Shown: positions 33,965 through 45,489 of the stretch, in pieces | How positions within the stretch are numbered: the stretch's first letter is position 1 | Layout of the letters: every line of letters starts with the position of its first letter | From: Halichondria panicea | Taxonomy: Eukaryota > Porifera > Demospongiae > Suberitida > Halichondriidae | Length of the DNA: 64,000 nucleotides | Assembly: GCF_963675165.1 (NCBI RefSeq) | Contig: NC_087385.1 | Coordinates: forward strand, 2,852,501 to 2,916,500 | Direction: 5' to 3' | The notes under the pieces: model-generated | What the model saw: the letters and a program-made list of their open reading frames with translations, nothing else | What the model was told of the DNA's origin: nothing | Databases searched by the model: none | Translations under genes and position numbers: made by a program

Positions 33965-36900
33965 ATGCTCCAGATGGAGGCTGGATACAGTGAGGATTAT
34001 AACGTTTTTCAAGTGGCAGACCATAGCACAAAGTGGTCAGTCATAAAGTTGAGTCCTTCTCACTCTATAGTAGCCTCAGCAGCTTGTCTCTCACTTTTCT
34101 TGCTGGAGTTAGCTATCATAGCATATGCATGCACTGCAAAAGTGAGTATTTCAATCAATCACATGATATTTTCCGTTTTTACCTTATTGAACACGACATT
34201 TTCCGTTTTTTATCTTATTGAACATGGTATTTTCCGTTTTTTATCTTATTGAAATAAGCCACGTGATAATTCTGCCCAGTCAATTTGTGACCGAATGTTG
34301 GAGTCTCTGGTCTGTCATCAAGCTATACTGATCAGTTTTTGACCAATGTCCGACCGTTGTAATCCTCACTGGGACACGCGTCATCCGTAGTCATTAATAA
34401 TCACATGAATACACCACATAAAACCGAGCCTTTTCGATCCAGCTGAGCCAGCATTTACCTAACTTGTCTATTCTTACATGTATTATATCTCCTGTTAGTT
34501 TGTGAGTCGTAGTTGTTTAACACTACTAAAATTGTTATACCTGCTACATCAAGACAAGAGTAAAAATAAAGGGAAGTGCAGGAACAACTTGAAGTTTGTG
34601 ACTACCGTATAGCGGGTAATTTTCGTGGGGCAAAAATATTCGTCGTTTTCATGGTTGGAGGTATGACCACAAATATTTTAACCACGAATGAAGCGACATT
34701 GCCTACCTTTACCTGCAGTGCAAGCAGCTACCACGAAAATATTACCAACGAAATGTCCTCAATATTGCACATTCATCCGCCCACGTTTGAACTCTGCTCT
34801 TTTGCTGTTGCATGCCCTCTCTTCTTTTATACGCCCTTGACGGTACCTCTGATATGGAGTGCTAAAATTGTTTGCAGTCGTTTGGCTTAGCTAGGATAGC
34901 TACTGTTCTCTCTAAGTTTTCGTAACCTCTCCACCACACACATTTCTCCGTAAAACACTATGATGTGTGTCCAACCTCTTCGGGCACAGATTAAGAATGA
35001 TAGTACCGTAATTGATGTAATTACAGTGCCAGAAAAATTAATTCCACTTCTTGAGTAGCACATCTTTTAGAACACAAACAGTTACGTTCAGCCCAGCTGG
35101 CACCTAAATTACGGTGTCACATAATAATGTTCCACCGCTAGTACAGAATTTTTTTTAGAGAAAATGGGCGTGGTCTAGCTCAGTTCTACTTGCTAGCTAC
35201 ACCGTTGAGAGTAGCCTCCTTCACAAGGCCTGCTAGCGCATGTGCAAAATTATTGGATAATTTCCCCGTAAAGTCTCCCATTAAACAGAAATTTTACCAG
35301 AAAAAATATCCTGAATAAGTATACTGACAAAGTAGTCACACACAGAGCTGTATAGCTAGCTAGCTAGAGACATAGCTGTACGTTTGGTTGCAGCAGCTAT
35401 TTCTTTCTGATAGAGTCTACATGTAGACTTTCAGCAATGTTAGTAGCAGATGGGCGTGGCCTGTCCATATAGGCTATTGTCAGCCTTCACTCCGTTCAGA
35501 CGATTGTCATCCATACTGTTGCAGGCTTGTGAGTCTTTTGTTAACATAGCAGGCTAAGGGTAGCTATTAGAAATGCTATCAGATAGGCTAGAAACCTTCA
35601 TAATTGAACTTCTATCTACTTTCTTCAATCCACTTCATTGTTTTACTGAGCATATAATATGATGTTATCCAATTTATTCAGTTTCTGGGTAATAGGTAGC
35701 GCATGCGCAAACAGTCGATACCAGGCCCATCTTCAGTGTGGCCTGGAATTGAGGCTACGTTGAGAGCTGAGTGACTCCTTAACAACATTCATTGCTATGG
35801 GTTAGACAACTGTTCAGAAGTATGAAGGAAGTCAAAGATGCAGGATGATTGTCTTGCTGTCTCAAACAAGCCTTTTATATAACAAATTATGTTGATGCGG
35901 CGCTGTAAGTACATTTCCCGCTGGGTTGGCGGGGTGTGTCTGGAGGCGAAACACGGATCAACTTTTGGCATTACACAGAAATAATTGTGCGCACATGCTC
36001 TGTTCTATCTAATTCCCTTCCCTTTTTAATATATCTATGGTATAATCCAAACTTTCTTAGCTACCCTAATCTCAGCCCAGAGACCTAGAGGAAAGGCATG
36101 GGGAATTACATATGGTAGAATCACGAGGTAGGCCTACTTATAATTTATTGTAAAAATTCTCATACATTAAGGTAACATAACTCACCAGCTTCTTGATCCA
36201 GGTCCGTATTTCCTTGGGTGACTATACCATACATTGTTATGCCCCATTTTGTAGACGTACACGGGTCAGAGAAATACTTCCAACCTGTTTTAAGATATGA
36301 CACTCAACAACGTGGTCGGCTAAGGAAAGTTCACTTGCGCATGCTCAAAAAAAAAGAAGGGGATTGGAAACAGAGGAGGTACGACATCCGCGTGTCATCC
36401 GCATGTCTTAACACACATTCCTTAGGTCAAAGGTCTCCCTGTGTAAACTTCCGCGTTATATTTCGCGGTCGCGAATATTTTCGTGATTGAACGGTCTGTG
36501 TTGTCTGTTTCTAGCTCTCCTGATCCACTAGCAATCACTCAGAAGCTGGGAGATACTCTAGAGAAGTAAGTTTATACCACTGAAAAGCTCTAAGTCCTTT
36601 GTCTTTACTCTGTTTCCCATTTTTGTTGAGTTTAGCTTGAATTACTTTGTCAACTTTTCTTTTTCCCTGCTGTGAAGTCAAAACAGCAAAGGACATTGCT
36701 TGACTGGGTTATTATGTATTTTAGTGCTACATAGAATGGCTTCATGCTATGGATAAGCTGTACTGTCCTTCAAACTGCTTTAGTACACTTTTACTAGACA
36801 CACCACGCCCACGGGCCTTGACCTCTCACGACTTCATAGTACAGTAGAACCTCGATTATCCGGCTGGCAGTTTTCTTTTTAATTAAATTAATGCATAAGG

Positions 36901-37403
36901 AGTGATATTACTATTGTAAAATTCAAGTGGGTCAAATATATCAGCATGGATAGCCTTCACATAACAATATCTTGATTTAAATAGTGACAGATTTTGATGT
37001 TAAAGCTTCTTTGTCGAGCAAAAGCTAAGAAGCTTAAACAAGCTTGTGACTGGGTCTGCTTACTTGGATATTCTAGCACTGCATTAACAGCATGAGTAGC
37101 CTCCACACAACAAGTTAGTACTTTTGATAGTGGCAGCTTTCGGTGTTAAAGCTTCGTTGTCTAATAAAAGCGAGCAAAATGTAGCTTGAACAGAACTTGC
37201 ACATGCGTTACTTATAACTGAAGTGATCCTGTACCAAGAACGATGGAACAGGGTCACTAATTAGTAGAAAGCTTGAATTATAGCTCCTGCTGCTTTTTAG
37301 GATCCTACTGCAGGACCTGGAGCCATACTTCTCTGAGACTCCAGGCTTCTTTGCTGTGATCCTAATCCATAATGCATATATCTATACTATATCTATACTA
37401 TAG
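33965..37403 (+). CDS. Tentative four-exon gene, membrane-anchored N terminus
   Basis: Proposed exons: 33965-34141 (donor GTGAGT), 36081-36127 (donor GTAGGC), 36515-36565 (donor GTAAGT) and 37301-37403 with a TAG stop. Phases agree at all three junctions and the product would be about 125 aa. Residues about 32-56 form a hydrophobic segment (SIVASAACLSLFLLELAIIA). Later exons read GKAWGITYGRITS, SPDPLAITQKLGDTLEK and ILLQDLEPYFSETPGFFAVI, which look like real protein. I do not recognise the family, and the last exon may continue through an unseen donor. Introns hold MITEs and a HIRAN-like relic. It is the nearest gene upstream of RNASEK. Confidence 0.38.
34168..34254 (+). repeat. 31-bp tandem repeat, three copies
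   Basis: GATATTTTCCGTTTTTACC / CATTTTCCGTTTTTTATC units, each ending CTTATTGAACA, lie just inside the first intron of the tentative gene. A related TATTTTATCTTATTGAACG repeat is in the MITE at about 7030-7080. Confidence 0.75.
35006..35114. mobile_element. Short MITE, CCGTAATTGATGTAATTAC family
   Basis: Starts CCGTAATTGATGTAATTAC and ends AATTACGG. The interior matches parts of 56996-57300 (GAATTAATTTTTCTGG complement, CAGCCCAGCTGGC). Right flank is TG, so the TA duplication is only certain on the left. Confidence 0.55.
36886..36952 (+). pseudogene. Fragment of HIRAN-like transposon gene
   Basis: The frame encodes SDITIVKFKWVKYI, almost the same bases as the minus-strand relic at 37849-38230 (ATTACTATTGTAAAATTCAA). 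No flanking coding sequence remains. The surrounding 36960-37200 shows a degenerate tandem duplication of about 125 bp. Confidence 0.5.
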
Positions 37404-37848
37404 TACCACTACCAGTTCTGAAATGTTTCAGCATGCCTCCAGTCTGGTTTAGTTTTATTGCTCCTGAGTTGGCTGTGCAAGTCATATGTGATAACAACAT
37501 CACTATAATTATGCACTGCATTATATTTCTGGTTTCTTTATAATCATGTCACCAGCCGAGGGTTTGCACTTTAGTGCTCTAGTTTAGACATTGATAATCA
37601 TGAGCATTTCATGGCTAACAGGTATTCATACGTGTATAATTATATGATGTATGTTATTGCTGCACTTGATCGAATTTCAATAGAAATGTACAACAAAAAA
37701 TGAACATGAGCAGTGAACAATGCTATTAGAAGAACATAATTGTTTATAGTCGTGCGAGTGTTACAATTATAAATTACATCAACAATGCAGTCATTGGAAA
37801 TCAATCAACGCAAAATTAGGTTAGGCGACAACAGTACTTACTTCAACA

Positions 37849-38230
37849 TTAATTTGATGGATATGGCCATACACCTTTCGTTGTTATGTTAGCAAAAAAA
37901 CCCTGGGCCCATATGGTATATACCAGTCACTGACAATTATTTGACCCACTTGAATTTTACAATAGTAATGTCATTCCTTATGAGGGCATCGTACACAGCA
38001 TCCCGTGATTCCTTCACTACGTATACAAAGGAACCGTCTACAACGCGATTGCATTTGGAGTCACAGGATTGTCAGGTTCAACATGTACTTCTATATATAG
38101 GTACAGGGACACCTTCATCAATAAGTACACTTGCTTTTCAGAGTACTTCTGGATATAGTTTTTCCTTAATACATCCGATCACCTTTGTTTCAGACTCTGC
38201 GTCTGAATAGTCCGGGGTTCCATTGGCCGA
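37849..38230 (-). pseudogene. HIRAN-like protein relic
   Basis: Read downward from about 38200, fragments occur in the order of the 45490-46043 gene: an acidic start (DYSDAESET), ASVLIDEGVPVPIYRS, a damaged EPDNP/SKCN region with stops, DGSFVYVVKESRDAVYDA, LIRNDITIVKFKWVK, and after a frame change FFANITTKGVWPYPSN and a stop. Several stops and at least two frame changes make it non-functional. It suggests a second insertion of the element type found at 45286-49353. Confidence 0.6.
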
Positions 38231-38875
38231 AAACAAACAGCAATTCTCCTTACTATTATTACCGTCTTGTCTTGTGGATGTAGCACCTGCCACTTCCAAA
38301 TAACAAACACCTTGCCATCTTCAATTCAATCCATCGACATTGACCACATTGGCAAACTCAGGTGTGAATACTAATGAGGAAGAATGCTCGAGCTCATCAA
38401 AATCTTCATTTCTTGTCGTATCTTGAACTGGTTTGGCAACAACAAGATCATTTTGGAGTTGAATGAGCGTCACATGCACATTAACTGTGTGAATGAGAAT
38501 GGATTATTAAAACGTAAAACAGAGAATAAAACTTACTTGTGCGTTTAGCCTAGCTGCTTTGCAGTCAAGTATTGAGCTGCTCCCTCCCACAGTCAAACAC
38601 AGGGAGAATGAGATTTTGGCCAGGCTTCTCAATAGCTGGCCTTTGTTGCATGTAGCATGCATGTACGGTCCACTTTATACGTATATACATTGTAAAAGGA
38701 GGCCTCAGGCTCTTCTGCTGTGGTACATGCATGGTCCAGGATATAACTTCTTTTAATCATAGATGATGGCTTCTTGGTTGTTTTGGAGTGTTCCCTGACA
38801 TGATTCTATTGATGGCAAGCTCTGCTCCAGGCTGTCTTATGATGTACTTTCAGCTTGTTGGTTAGCCTCACAAAT

Positions 38876-38930
38876 TAGCCGCCCTTCCTAGGTCTCTCAC
38901 TTAGGAAGGGCGGCTAATTCATGAGACTGG
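38876..38930. repeat. Short perfect hairpin
   Basis: ATTAGCCGCCCTTCCTA and its complement TAGGAAGGGCGGCTAAT flank about 16 bp. The same GCCGCCCTTCC word occurs near 15280. Confidence 0.7.
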
Positions 38931-39248
38931 CATGCAATTAACACAACAGCAATTAATAATCTAGTCGGGCTCCACTCAACTATTCATGTTACCGTCGTAG
39001 CTCCTCCTCTTGCCTCCGGTCACAAGACGTAGATCTAATGATGCAACTTTGCGCTTTGTTATCACAATAAGCTAGCTGATAATCCTTACAACCGTATTAA
39101 TTTTCTATCTGTGTGCTTTGTAGGGACCCGGAGTATCTAACACCTAGAGGATCCAGGAACGAACAGGTTCGGAATTTAATAGTTGTCAATGTCAAACCTA
39201 AACATCACTTCTAGTTCCTAATTCCTAGGTACGTGTGTACGTGTAAAG

Positions 39249-41625
39249 ATGCCTTCGACTGGTGAAGTAGCTGGAAAAGTTGTATTTTGTTTGTGCGGCC
39301 CTATTGGATCCCTCTGCTGTTTCGTGATCAGTGTATGGGGAGTACTTATGCTGGTGTGTTAAATCTAGAAGTAGTAAAGATACGTAAAAAATTGATGAGA
39401 GTTTGTGCTAGTTTGTGCTATTTCGAATTACAGCAACCCCAATGTAAAAAACAATAATTCTAGTTTGGTGCTTCAAGTTATATTAGCTGTCTCACGAGGC
39501 CATAATAGATCAATTGCGCATATAATTATAGCCTCGATTTCAAAGTCGCGTTATAATAATTACCTAAGCGCCAGCAAATAATAAATTATTCCAGGCACTC
39601 ATTTGGAGCAAAACCCAAAATTTGATTTGACTGTAATTAAAAGAACGGTATGTCGGTATGTTAAAATTAAATGTAGCTTTAAACTATAATAATAGGCCTA
39701 TTCATTCATCTTTGTCTATTGCAAGTGTCTGTTCACACCTTTGAAGTATGTGTGTTTGTCAAAATACTACTTTGATGTGTGTCATTCATATTCTTGTAAT
39801 CAGTAGTCTTAAAGTCTCTTAAGGATAATTAATACAGTGGAACCTCCATTAACGACCACCTCCGAATAGCAACCACACGCTATATAACGGCCAAAAGCTC
39901 AGGTCCGGATTGAAACTACAATGACTTCAATGTAAAGCAACCTCTCAGGAGCGACCACCTCTCTACTCCGTATGCCGAGCAGCTTTCTATTCTCCCGATT
40001 AGCTTTAGCAATGGAAAATAACCTCCCAGAACGGACAGCCACACCCAGAATTAGCAGGAAATTATTGCTGAGATAGTATTATTTTGCACAATCGTGAAAA
40101 CCTATATTATTGTCTCTACAGCCTCTTGTATGAGCTAAAGAAGCAGTTAGCAAAGCCCCAATTGCAAGATTCATTTGCAGCAAGAAATGACTCAGCGAGC
40201 ATAACATAGCTGGCAATCGAAACCTCCCAAGTAAGACCACCTCTCTATAACGGCCAAAATGCTGTTTTCCCCCCAATGATGTCCGTTTTATGGAGGTTCC
40301 ACTGTAGTATAGTTAATTATGATGAAGTTCTCTGCTGTTTTATTAACATTTTCAGCCACTGCCGTTATTCGAAAATTGTTACGTTGTCATTGACAGTGGT
40401 GCAATCACTTGGCAGGTAATTGCACGTAATTGCACGCTGTCAATAACGACGTGTGATATAGGATTAATTGCTGTACACTCTCCAGTCACTAACAACTCAT
40501 AGTATGGTTAAGAGTGCAATATAGTACGAGTAACATTATGAGTGCTATTAATCCCGTATTGCATGAGTAACCATACTATTGATTTCTAATCGTGTATGAT
40601 GAAGTTCTCTGCAGTTTTATTAACATTTCAGCCGCGGCCGTTATTTAAAAATGTTTTCGTTGTCATTGACAGCGTGCAATTACCTGCTGGACCGGATGTG
40701 ATATAGGATTAATTGCTGTACATTCTCCAGTCACTAACAACTCATACCGTATAGCAAGCGGGTAATTTTCGTGGGGTCGTTTATCTGGAAAACGGTGGTT
40801 TTCGTGAGTAAAAATGTTGTTGTCTGCACTGCATTCATACGTTCCAGTAAGCCACGCCTACGTTAACAGTTTGTGGAGGTCAACTTGCCCACGAAAATAA
40901 CGAATTTTGTGCCCCACGAAAATTACCTGCTACACGGTAGTATGGTTAAAAGTGCAATATGGGATTAAAAGCACGAGTAACATTATTAATCCTGTAACCA
41001 TACTATTGATTTTTGATTGTGAATGATGAAGTTCTCTACAGTTTTTATGAACATTTTCGGCCACAGCTGTTATCAAACTTTGTCATTGACAGCGCGCTGA
41101 CAGCCCCAAAAGCAGATTTCTTCCACGAAATCTACTGCATTTACATACAGTGCAGTATGTATATAATGTACATATATTTATGGTTGCTATGGTAGTGATG
41201 CCTATACAGAGCACTGGATTGCTTTGATCTGCCCACTCACTGGGCTAACAGCAACTCATACGATTATAATTACTGTATAAATTTATTAATACAGTTTCTG
41301 CTTGGAATCTTCTATTACATTAAAGCTGTTGTCTTGTTTGAGGACTTACTCAAGACTCAGTTTGTTGGTATAGTGCATCAAGAGGATACACCCTACTGGA
41401 ACAATAAAACCAAATTGCCCTTGATTGAGTATTTTAGCCCTGAAGATGTGGATGTGGCTTATCAACAGGCTGCTTAGTAAGTTGAGTTTCAAGTATTGGT
41501 GTACTTAATATAAGTTTTACTGCAGTGCTTGCTGGGGAGCAGGGGTGATTTACTTGGCCTTTTTGATCCTGTCCGGAACGTTCATTGGTGTCAACATATG
41601 GAGGACAAAAATGGCAGCACGATGA
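39249..41625 (+). CDS. RNASEK: Ribonuclease kappa homologue (RNASEK), 128 aa
   Basis: Three exons: 39249-39353, 41295-41476 and 41526-41625; donors GTGTGT and GTAAGT, acceptors ACAG and GCAG, phases 0 and 2, 387 bp in total. The protein has two membrane segments, CFVISVWGVLMLFLLGIFYY near the N terminus and GAGVIYLAFLILSGTFIGVN near the C terminus, joined by a polar loop. The SVWGVLML...FYYIKAVVLFEDL region and the C-terminal YxCWGAGVIYL block are the conserved parts of the RNASEK family. That family is associated with the V-ATPase and endocytosis and has reported endoribonuclease activity. AATAAA at 41760-41765 is a plausible polyadenylation signal. Intron 1 (1.9 kb) is swollen by a 470-bp MITE, a threefold tandem duplication and a second MITE. 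A small upstream exon-like piece (39128-39171) was not joined. Confidence 0.92.
39835..40304. mobile_element. 470-bp TA-flanked MITE in RNASEK intron 1
   Basis: Ends CAGTGGAACCTCCATTAACG and complement ATGGAGGTTCCACTG, TA on both sides. It relates to the 148-bp elements in the integrase copies; a lone end (CAGTAGAACCTCGATTATCC) is at 36843. Pogo/Tc1-type. Confidence 0.8.
40320..41100 (+). repeat. Three tandem copies of an about 290-bp unit
   Basis: GATGAAGTTCTCTGC...TTTTATTAACATTT...TTGTCATTGACAG starts near 40322, 40598 and 41023. The CACTCTCCAGTCACTAACAA segment and the alternating ATACTATTGATTT ends repeat with it. The third junction carries the MITE at 40747-40937. Confidence 0.8.
40747..40937. 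mobile_element. CCGTATAGC MITE with proven TA duplication
   Basis: It lies inside one unit of the tandem repeat. The neighbouring unit reads AACTCATAGTATGG, while here the same sequence is split as AACTCATA, element, TAGTATGG. The target TA was therefore duplicated. Ends are CCGTATAGCAAGCGGGTAAT and ATTACCTGCTACACGG. Confidence 0.88.
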
Positions 41626-41765
41626 TCCATGGCTATTTACGTGTGTGTTCAAGACAGCGGTGCATAATTAGTTGTTTAGTAGAGAAGTACAAGCTGTTTA
41701 GCGTTTTCTGGAATAATTCATGTACATGTATAATAGTGATTATAATTATGTATACTCTTAATAAA

Positions 41766-43129
41766 GTAAATTGTTTGTTTCTCAGGCAAAGGTGAGGCTT
41801 CTTTTCCCCCCTTGATAAAAATCACACAAAAAAGAGTATCTTGTACATCAAATTTAACTGGTCCACTACCATAATAACATCCAAATTGACGTCTTGACTT
41901 CATCTGCTACATGCAGGTTGCTAATTCCTGAGATAATTGCATGCTTAAAATGGTGGCAAAATATAAGGTAAATTAATACGGATACCGTAGGCGTTGACAG
42001 TGGCGGATCCAGAGGGGGTTCTTTGGGTTCAATGATTGGTCAAATTGTTGTGCAGTGCATCCAGCTTAGAGAGTAGATTACCACAAATCTGTAATGTAAA
42101 TATCTTTCGATTGGAACATTTCTTAGAAATGGTGCTGACACCAATGTGTAGGTGAATGCCCAAGGTACAACATACCCAAAAATGTTTCCAAGGTGGTGGG
42201 TTTGTGGTGATTAATAGAACAGCAAATTATTATAGTGGGTAATCAGTTAGAGTAATAAAACAGTAATCTTGTACAGCTAAGGTCCTAGACTTCATCACAT
42301 AATTGTTTAGGTATCCTGGCTATCCTTTAGGAGTCTCACAAATGTCCACCCACTTCCCTAAGTGAAGTGGGAAGTGCGGCCTGGGATCGAGGCTAGATGA
42401 ACTCTTGATTATATGTAGCCATAGGGTGATTACATGGTAGTCTCATGAACTCTTTGGTACCGCGGCCTTACCTCGAATCCCACAATCATATAGGCGTGGC
42501 TTCTGGTTACATGCATGCCTACCGCACATGCGCATCCAGTATACACAACCAAAAATCCACGTATATGATTAGCATCTGTGAGAGGTGCACTTATTATACT
42601 GATGTGTGCACAGAACCGTATGAAATCTATTTTGTAATACAAGTGGATCAGATGTGTGTTAAAGATGTGTGTGCAATATGTACTTCACTCGTGATTACCA
42701 ATGTGATGTTCTGCTATGTATCACAAGTGAGGAAGGAGCTGCTCTGCTACACATCTGTGCATGTGAGCAAATGAGAGCTTGTGATTTAAATTATTTATTA
42801 CTGTAGCTATTAAGAAGCAGGCATTAGACAGTGTGGAAAGGTGCAGACTCACATGAAGGTTTGTTAGACAACCAGAGTTTAATACTTTGGTTATTTTTAT
42901 TAGGTAGAACAACTGGCCAGACAGCTAGATGCCAGACAGCTAGACGTCAGTCATCTATAGAGTGGAAACGCGTGAGTCTATAACTATGTATGCACTGATG
43001 ACCAAAATTATAATTATATATTTCTAGGCTTGAAAGTCATCATTATTTGACAACATTCAGACGAGGGGTTAATTGATGATCCACTACTTCCCTATTACTT
43101 TGTGATTATACATTTATTTCAATTATTAG
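41766..43129. other. Intergenic, no supported gene
   Basis: Contains a single TAGCCTCGAT-type end (GGCCTGGGATCGAGGCTA near 42378) and a GTGGCGGATCC end near 42001. Exon-like pieces at 42645-42727 (CVKDVCAICTS) and 42806-42839 could belong to the gene at 43130 but were not connected. Confidence 0.45.
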
Positions 43130-43964
43130 ATGGCTGCTTTTATTGTGACCCCTTATGTGACTAACTATGAATGGCTCGCACTTTCAAAAGTGAGTGCACT
43201 ACATGTACGTATACGTTTAGACGTGTGTACGTGTACATTTTACATTTCAAACTCTACCCCTGCGTGCATGTGTATCTAGGTGTTCAGAGTTGCATAGTGT
43301 GTTTCATTTTGGAAAGCAGACAAGTATGTAAGGGGTTCTTAGACCTGGTAAGGAATGCAACCCACACATTAAAAAAAATGGAAGTGCACCCGCTGCTCAA
43401 CCTTGTGGAAGACCTTGCTGTCTCTTCGGTCCAACTGCTGCTTTCAATTAACACTGAAAGGTTAATGTTTAAACTGTGTACGTATATATGATATGTAACA
43501 CTTCCTTCGTCTTGTGTTGCAGGTGTGAAGCCTTTAATTTATATTGATGAGGGAGAAGAAAGTTTTTCAAATAGACGAGCCCTAAGTGGTGATATTACTG
43601 CTTCGTTTTCAACATTACAAGCATTGAGATTTGTCTATTCAAGTGGCTATTACCAGAGTGAGATTTTCAACAGTGAGTATTATAATTTATGCTGTTGGTT
43701 TACCTACGTTATACTTATTTAGGTGTGTTGCTGGGTTGACTAATCTCTACAACCAGCATGGAATGGCCTGGTGTCTCATCACACATCTTGGCAAGGCTAT
43801 ATCAGTCTGGAGCAGCACTGAGAAAGGTATTGTACATGCATGGATTAAGCTATAATTATGTTTGTTTGCATGCTATCTAAAAACAAGGCTCAACCAACAA
43901 GTTGAGAGATATTGCCAGATATTGCCTTAATTGTCTTTCAATGGCACCAATCAGAATGGTGTGA
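43130..43964 (+). CDS. Tentative spliced host gene, unknown family
   Basis: Proposed exons: 43130-43189 (MAAFIVTPYVTNYEWLALSK), 43288-43477, 43523-43672, 43723-43826 and 43888-43964 with a TGA stop; donors GTGAGT, GTACGT, GTGAGT, GTATTG. Phases fit at junctions 1, 2 and 4, but junction 3 is one base short, so there is a small indel or a wrong site. Readable blocks include NLVEDLAVSSVQLLLSINTE, YIDEGEESFSNRRALSGDIT and NLYNQHGMAWCLITHLGKAI. They look like conserved helical protein but I do not recognise it. Exon-like pieces also follow at 44000-44175 (SIGANVYGAVYGHMYELLLA, then VVYAGLLLFILIA), possibly an alternative hydrophobic C terminus. Confidence 0.45.
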
Positions 43965-44350
43965 AGTCCAAGAGAATACGATATACATTCATCATAGTCT
44001 TGGATGTTTTCAATCGGTGCAAACGTATATGGAGCAGTTTATGGACACATGTACGAATTACTTCTTGCTTGAATGTAAGTGTTCAATATCAATTTTGAAT
44101 ATAATATTATACAATGTACCATTGACAATATATTTCAGGTTGTGTATGCAGGACTCCTGTTGTTCATTCTAATTGCTTAATTGACGGCATATAGTGGTCT
44201 GTGCCATAATGGAAGAAGAATCTTCCCCCTTCCCCCTTGCCAAAATGAGAGGCTTTTGACCCTTCGGACTGAACACGTAAACACATGTTCCTGACATGTA
44301 CATATGTTACACTGGACAATTCGACCTGGGAGCTCGAGTTGGGTTTCACC

Positions 44351-44951
44351 TAGCCACGATTCCAGGCCGATTAAAATACGGCCTGGTACCTATTGCAGGG
44401 GTGATAGTGCGCATGCGTTAGTTTATTCTCCAAAATCTGGGGAATCCCCTTTTTCTTTCTCTCATCTATTTTCTATCTTTGTACATCAGCTTAGCTCTCT
44501 ATTGCGTTGTTCCAGAAGGCTTTCACACTAGTCTGAAGCCAGAAGAGGCTCTCATCTACCTCTATGACGGTTGTATGGTCAGGATGTCTTACCTTGGATC
44601 TGTACAGGCTATGGGAAGTGTATGGTGCCTCAAACTGCTACTTGCGAAGACAACCCGGCTATAGGACCATCCTAGACGTAGATGAGAGCCTCTTCTGTCT
44701 TAAAACTAGTGTTCAAGCCTTCTAGACCAACACAATAGACGGCATAAGCCACAGCTTTACAGAGCTCAGTCATAGAGATAAAGTATTACGGAACATATTC
44801 TTAGTAAACGGACTAATTTCCTGTGTAATTTACTAAGGTTTTACGTTCGTAGTACGATTACCCATATTCTGGGTAATTTGAAGCGCATGCGCACTATCAC
44901 CCCTGCAATAGGTACCAGGCCGTATTTTAATGCGGCCTGGAATCGAGGCTA
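44351..44951. mobile_element. 601-bp MITE, TAGCC...GGCTA, 9-bp TSD
   Basis: Inverted ends of about 65 bp (TAGCCACGATTCCAGGCC...CTATTGCAGGGGTGATAGTG and complement) are flanked by GGTTTCACC at 44342-44350 and 44952-44960, identical nonamers. A second inverted pair inside (GAAGAGGCTCTCATCTAC near 44535 and complement near 44680) suggests a nested palindrome. Confidence 0.88.
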
Positions 44952-45489
44952 GGTTTCACCATATACAATGAGCAAGACTGTCCGTTGTTAACTTAACATT
45001 ACTACGCAGCCTTTTACAATCGAACAAGAACGAGAGCAACTTAGCATTATCATAGTAATTTTTATAAGTTGTCCTCTAGCTATTTTAACCATCCTTTTCA
45101 TGCATGCACTTGTCAATACATAATTATCTCTGCCAACTGCATGATCTATATTTATAATTATCATAATTACTGTAAATACAATGATATACAACCGAGCTAC
45201 TAGCTCTAGGTTATATTTACATATATGTACCAGATTATGTACAATGCTGAATCACAACTGTACAGCTTCCGCACATATCTGTGCTATCACTTGAACTTTC
45301 ACTAATTATGACCTTTTAATGACATTCCAGGCCAAATTGCTTTTACGTTTTATGCTGATTCAGCACAAATAATGCTGACTCTAGCACAAATAATGCTGAC
45401 TCAGCAGTAGCGTCTCCTTGCGTTTCTGCATTGTGACAGAAACCCTAAACCAGTTTGCATGCAGTTATATATAATTATATTAAGATCTG

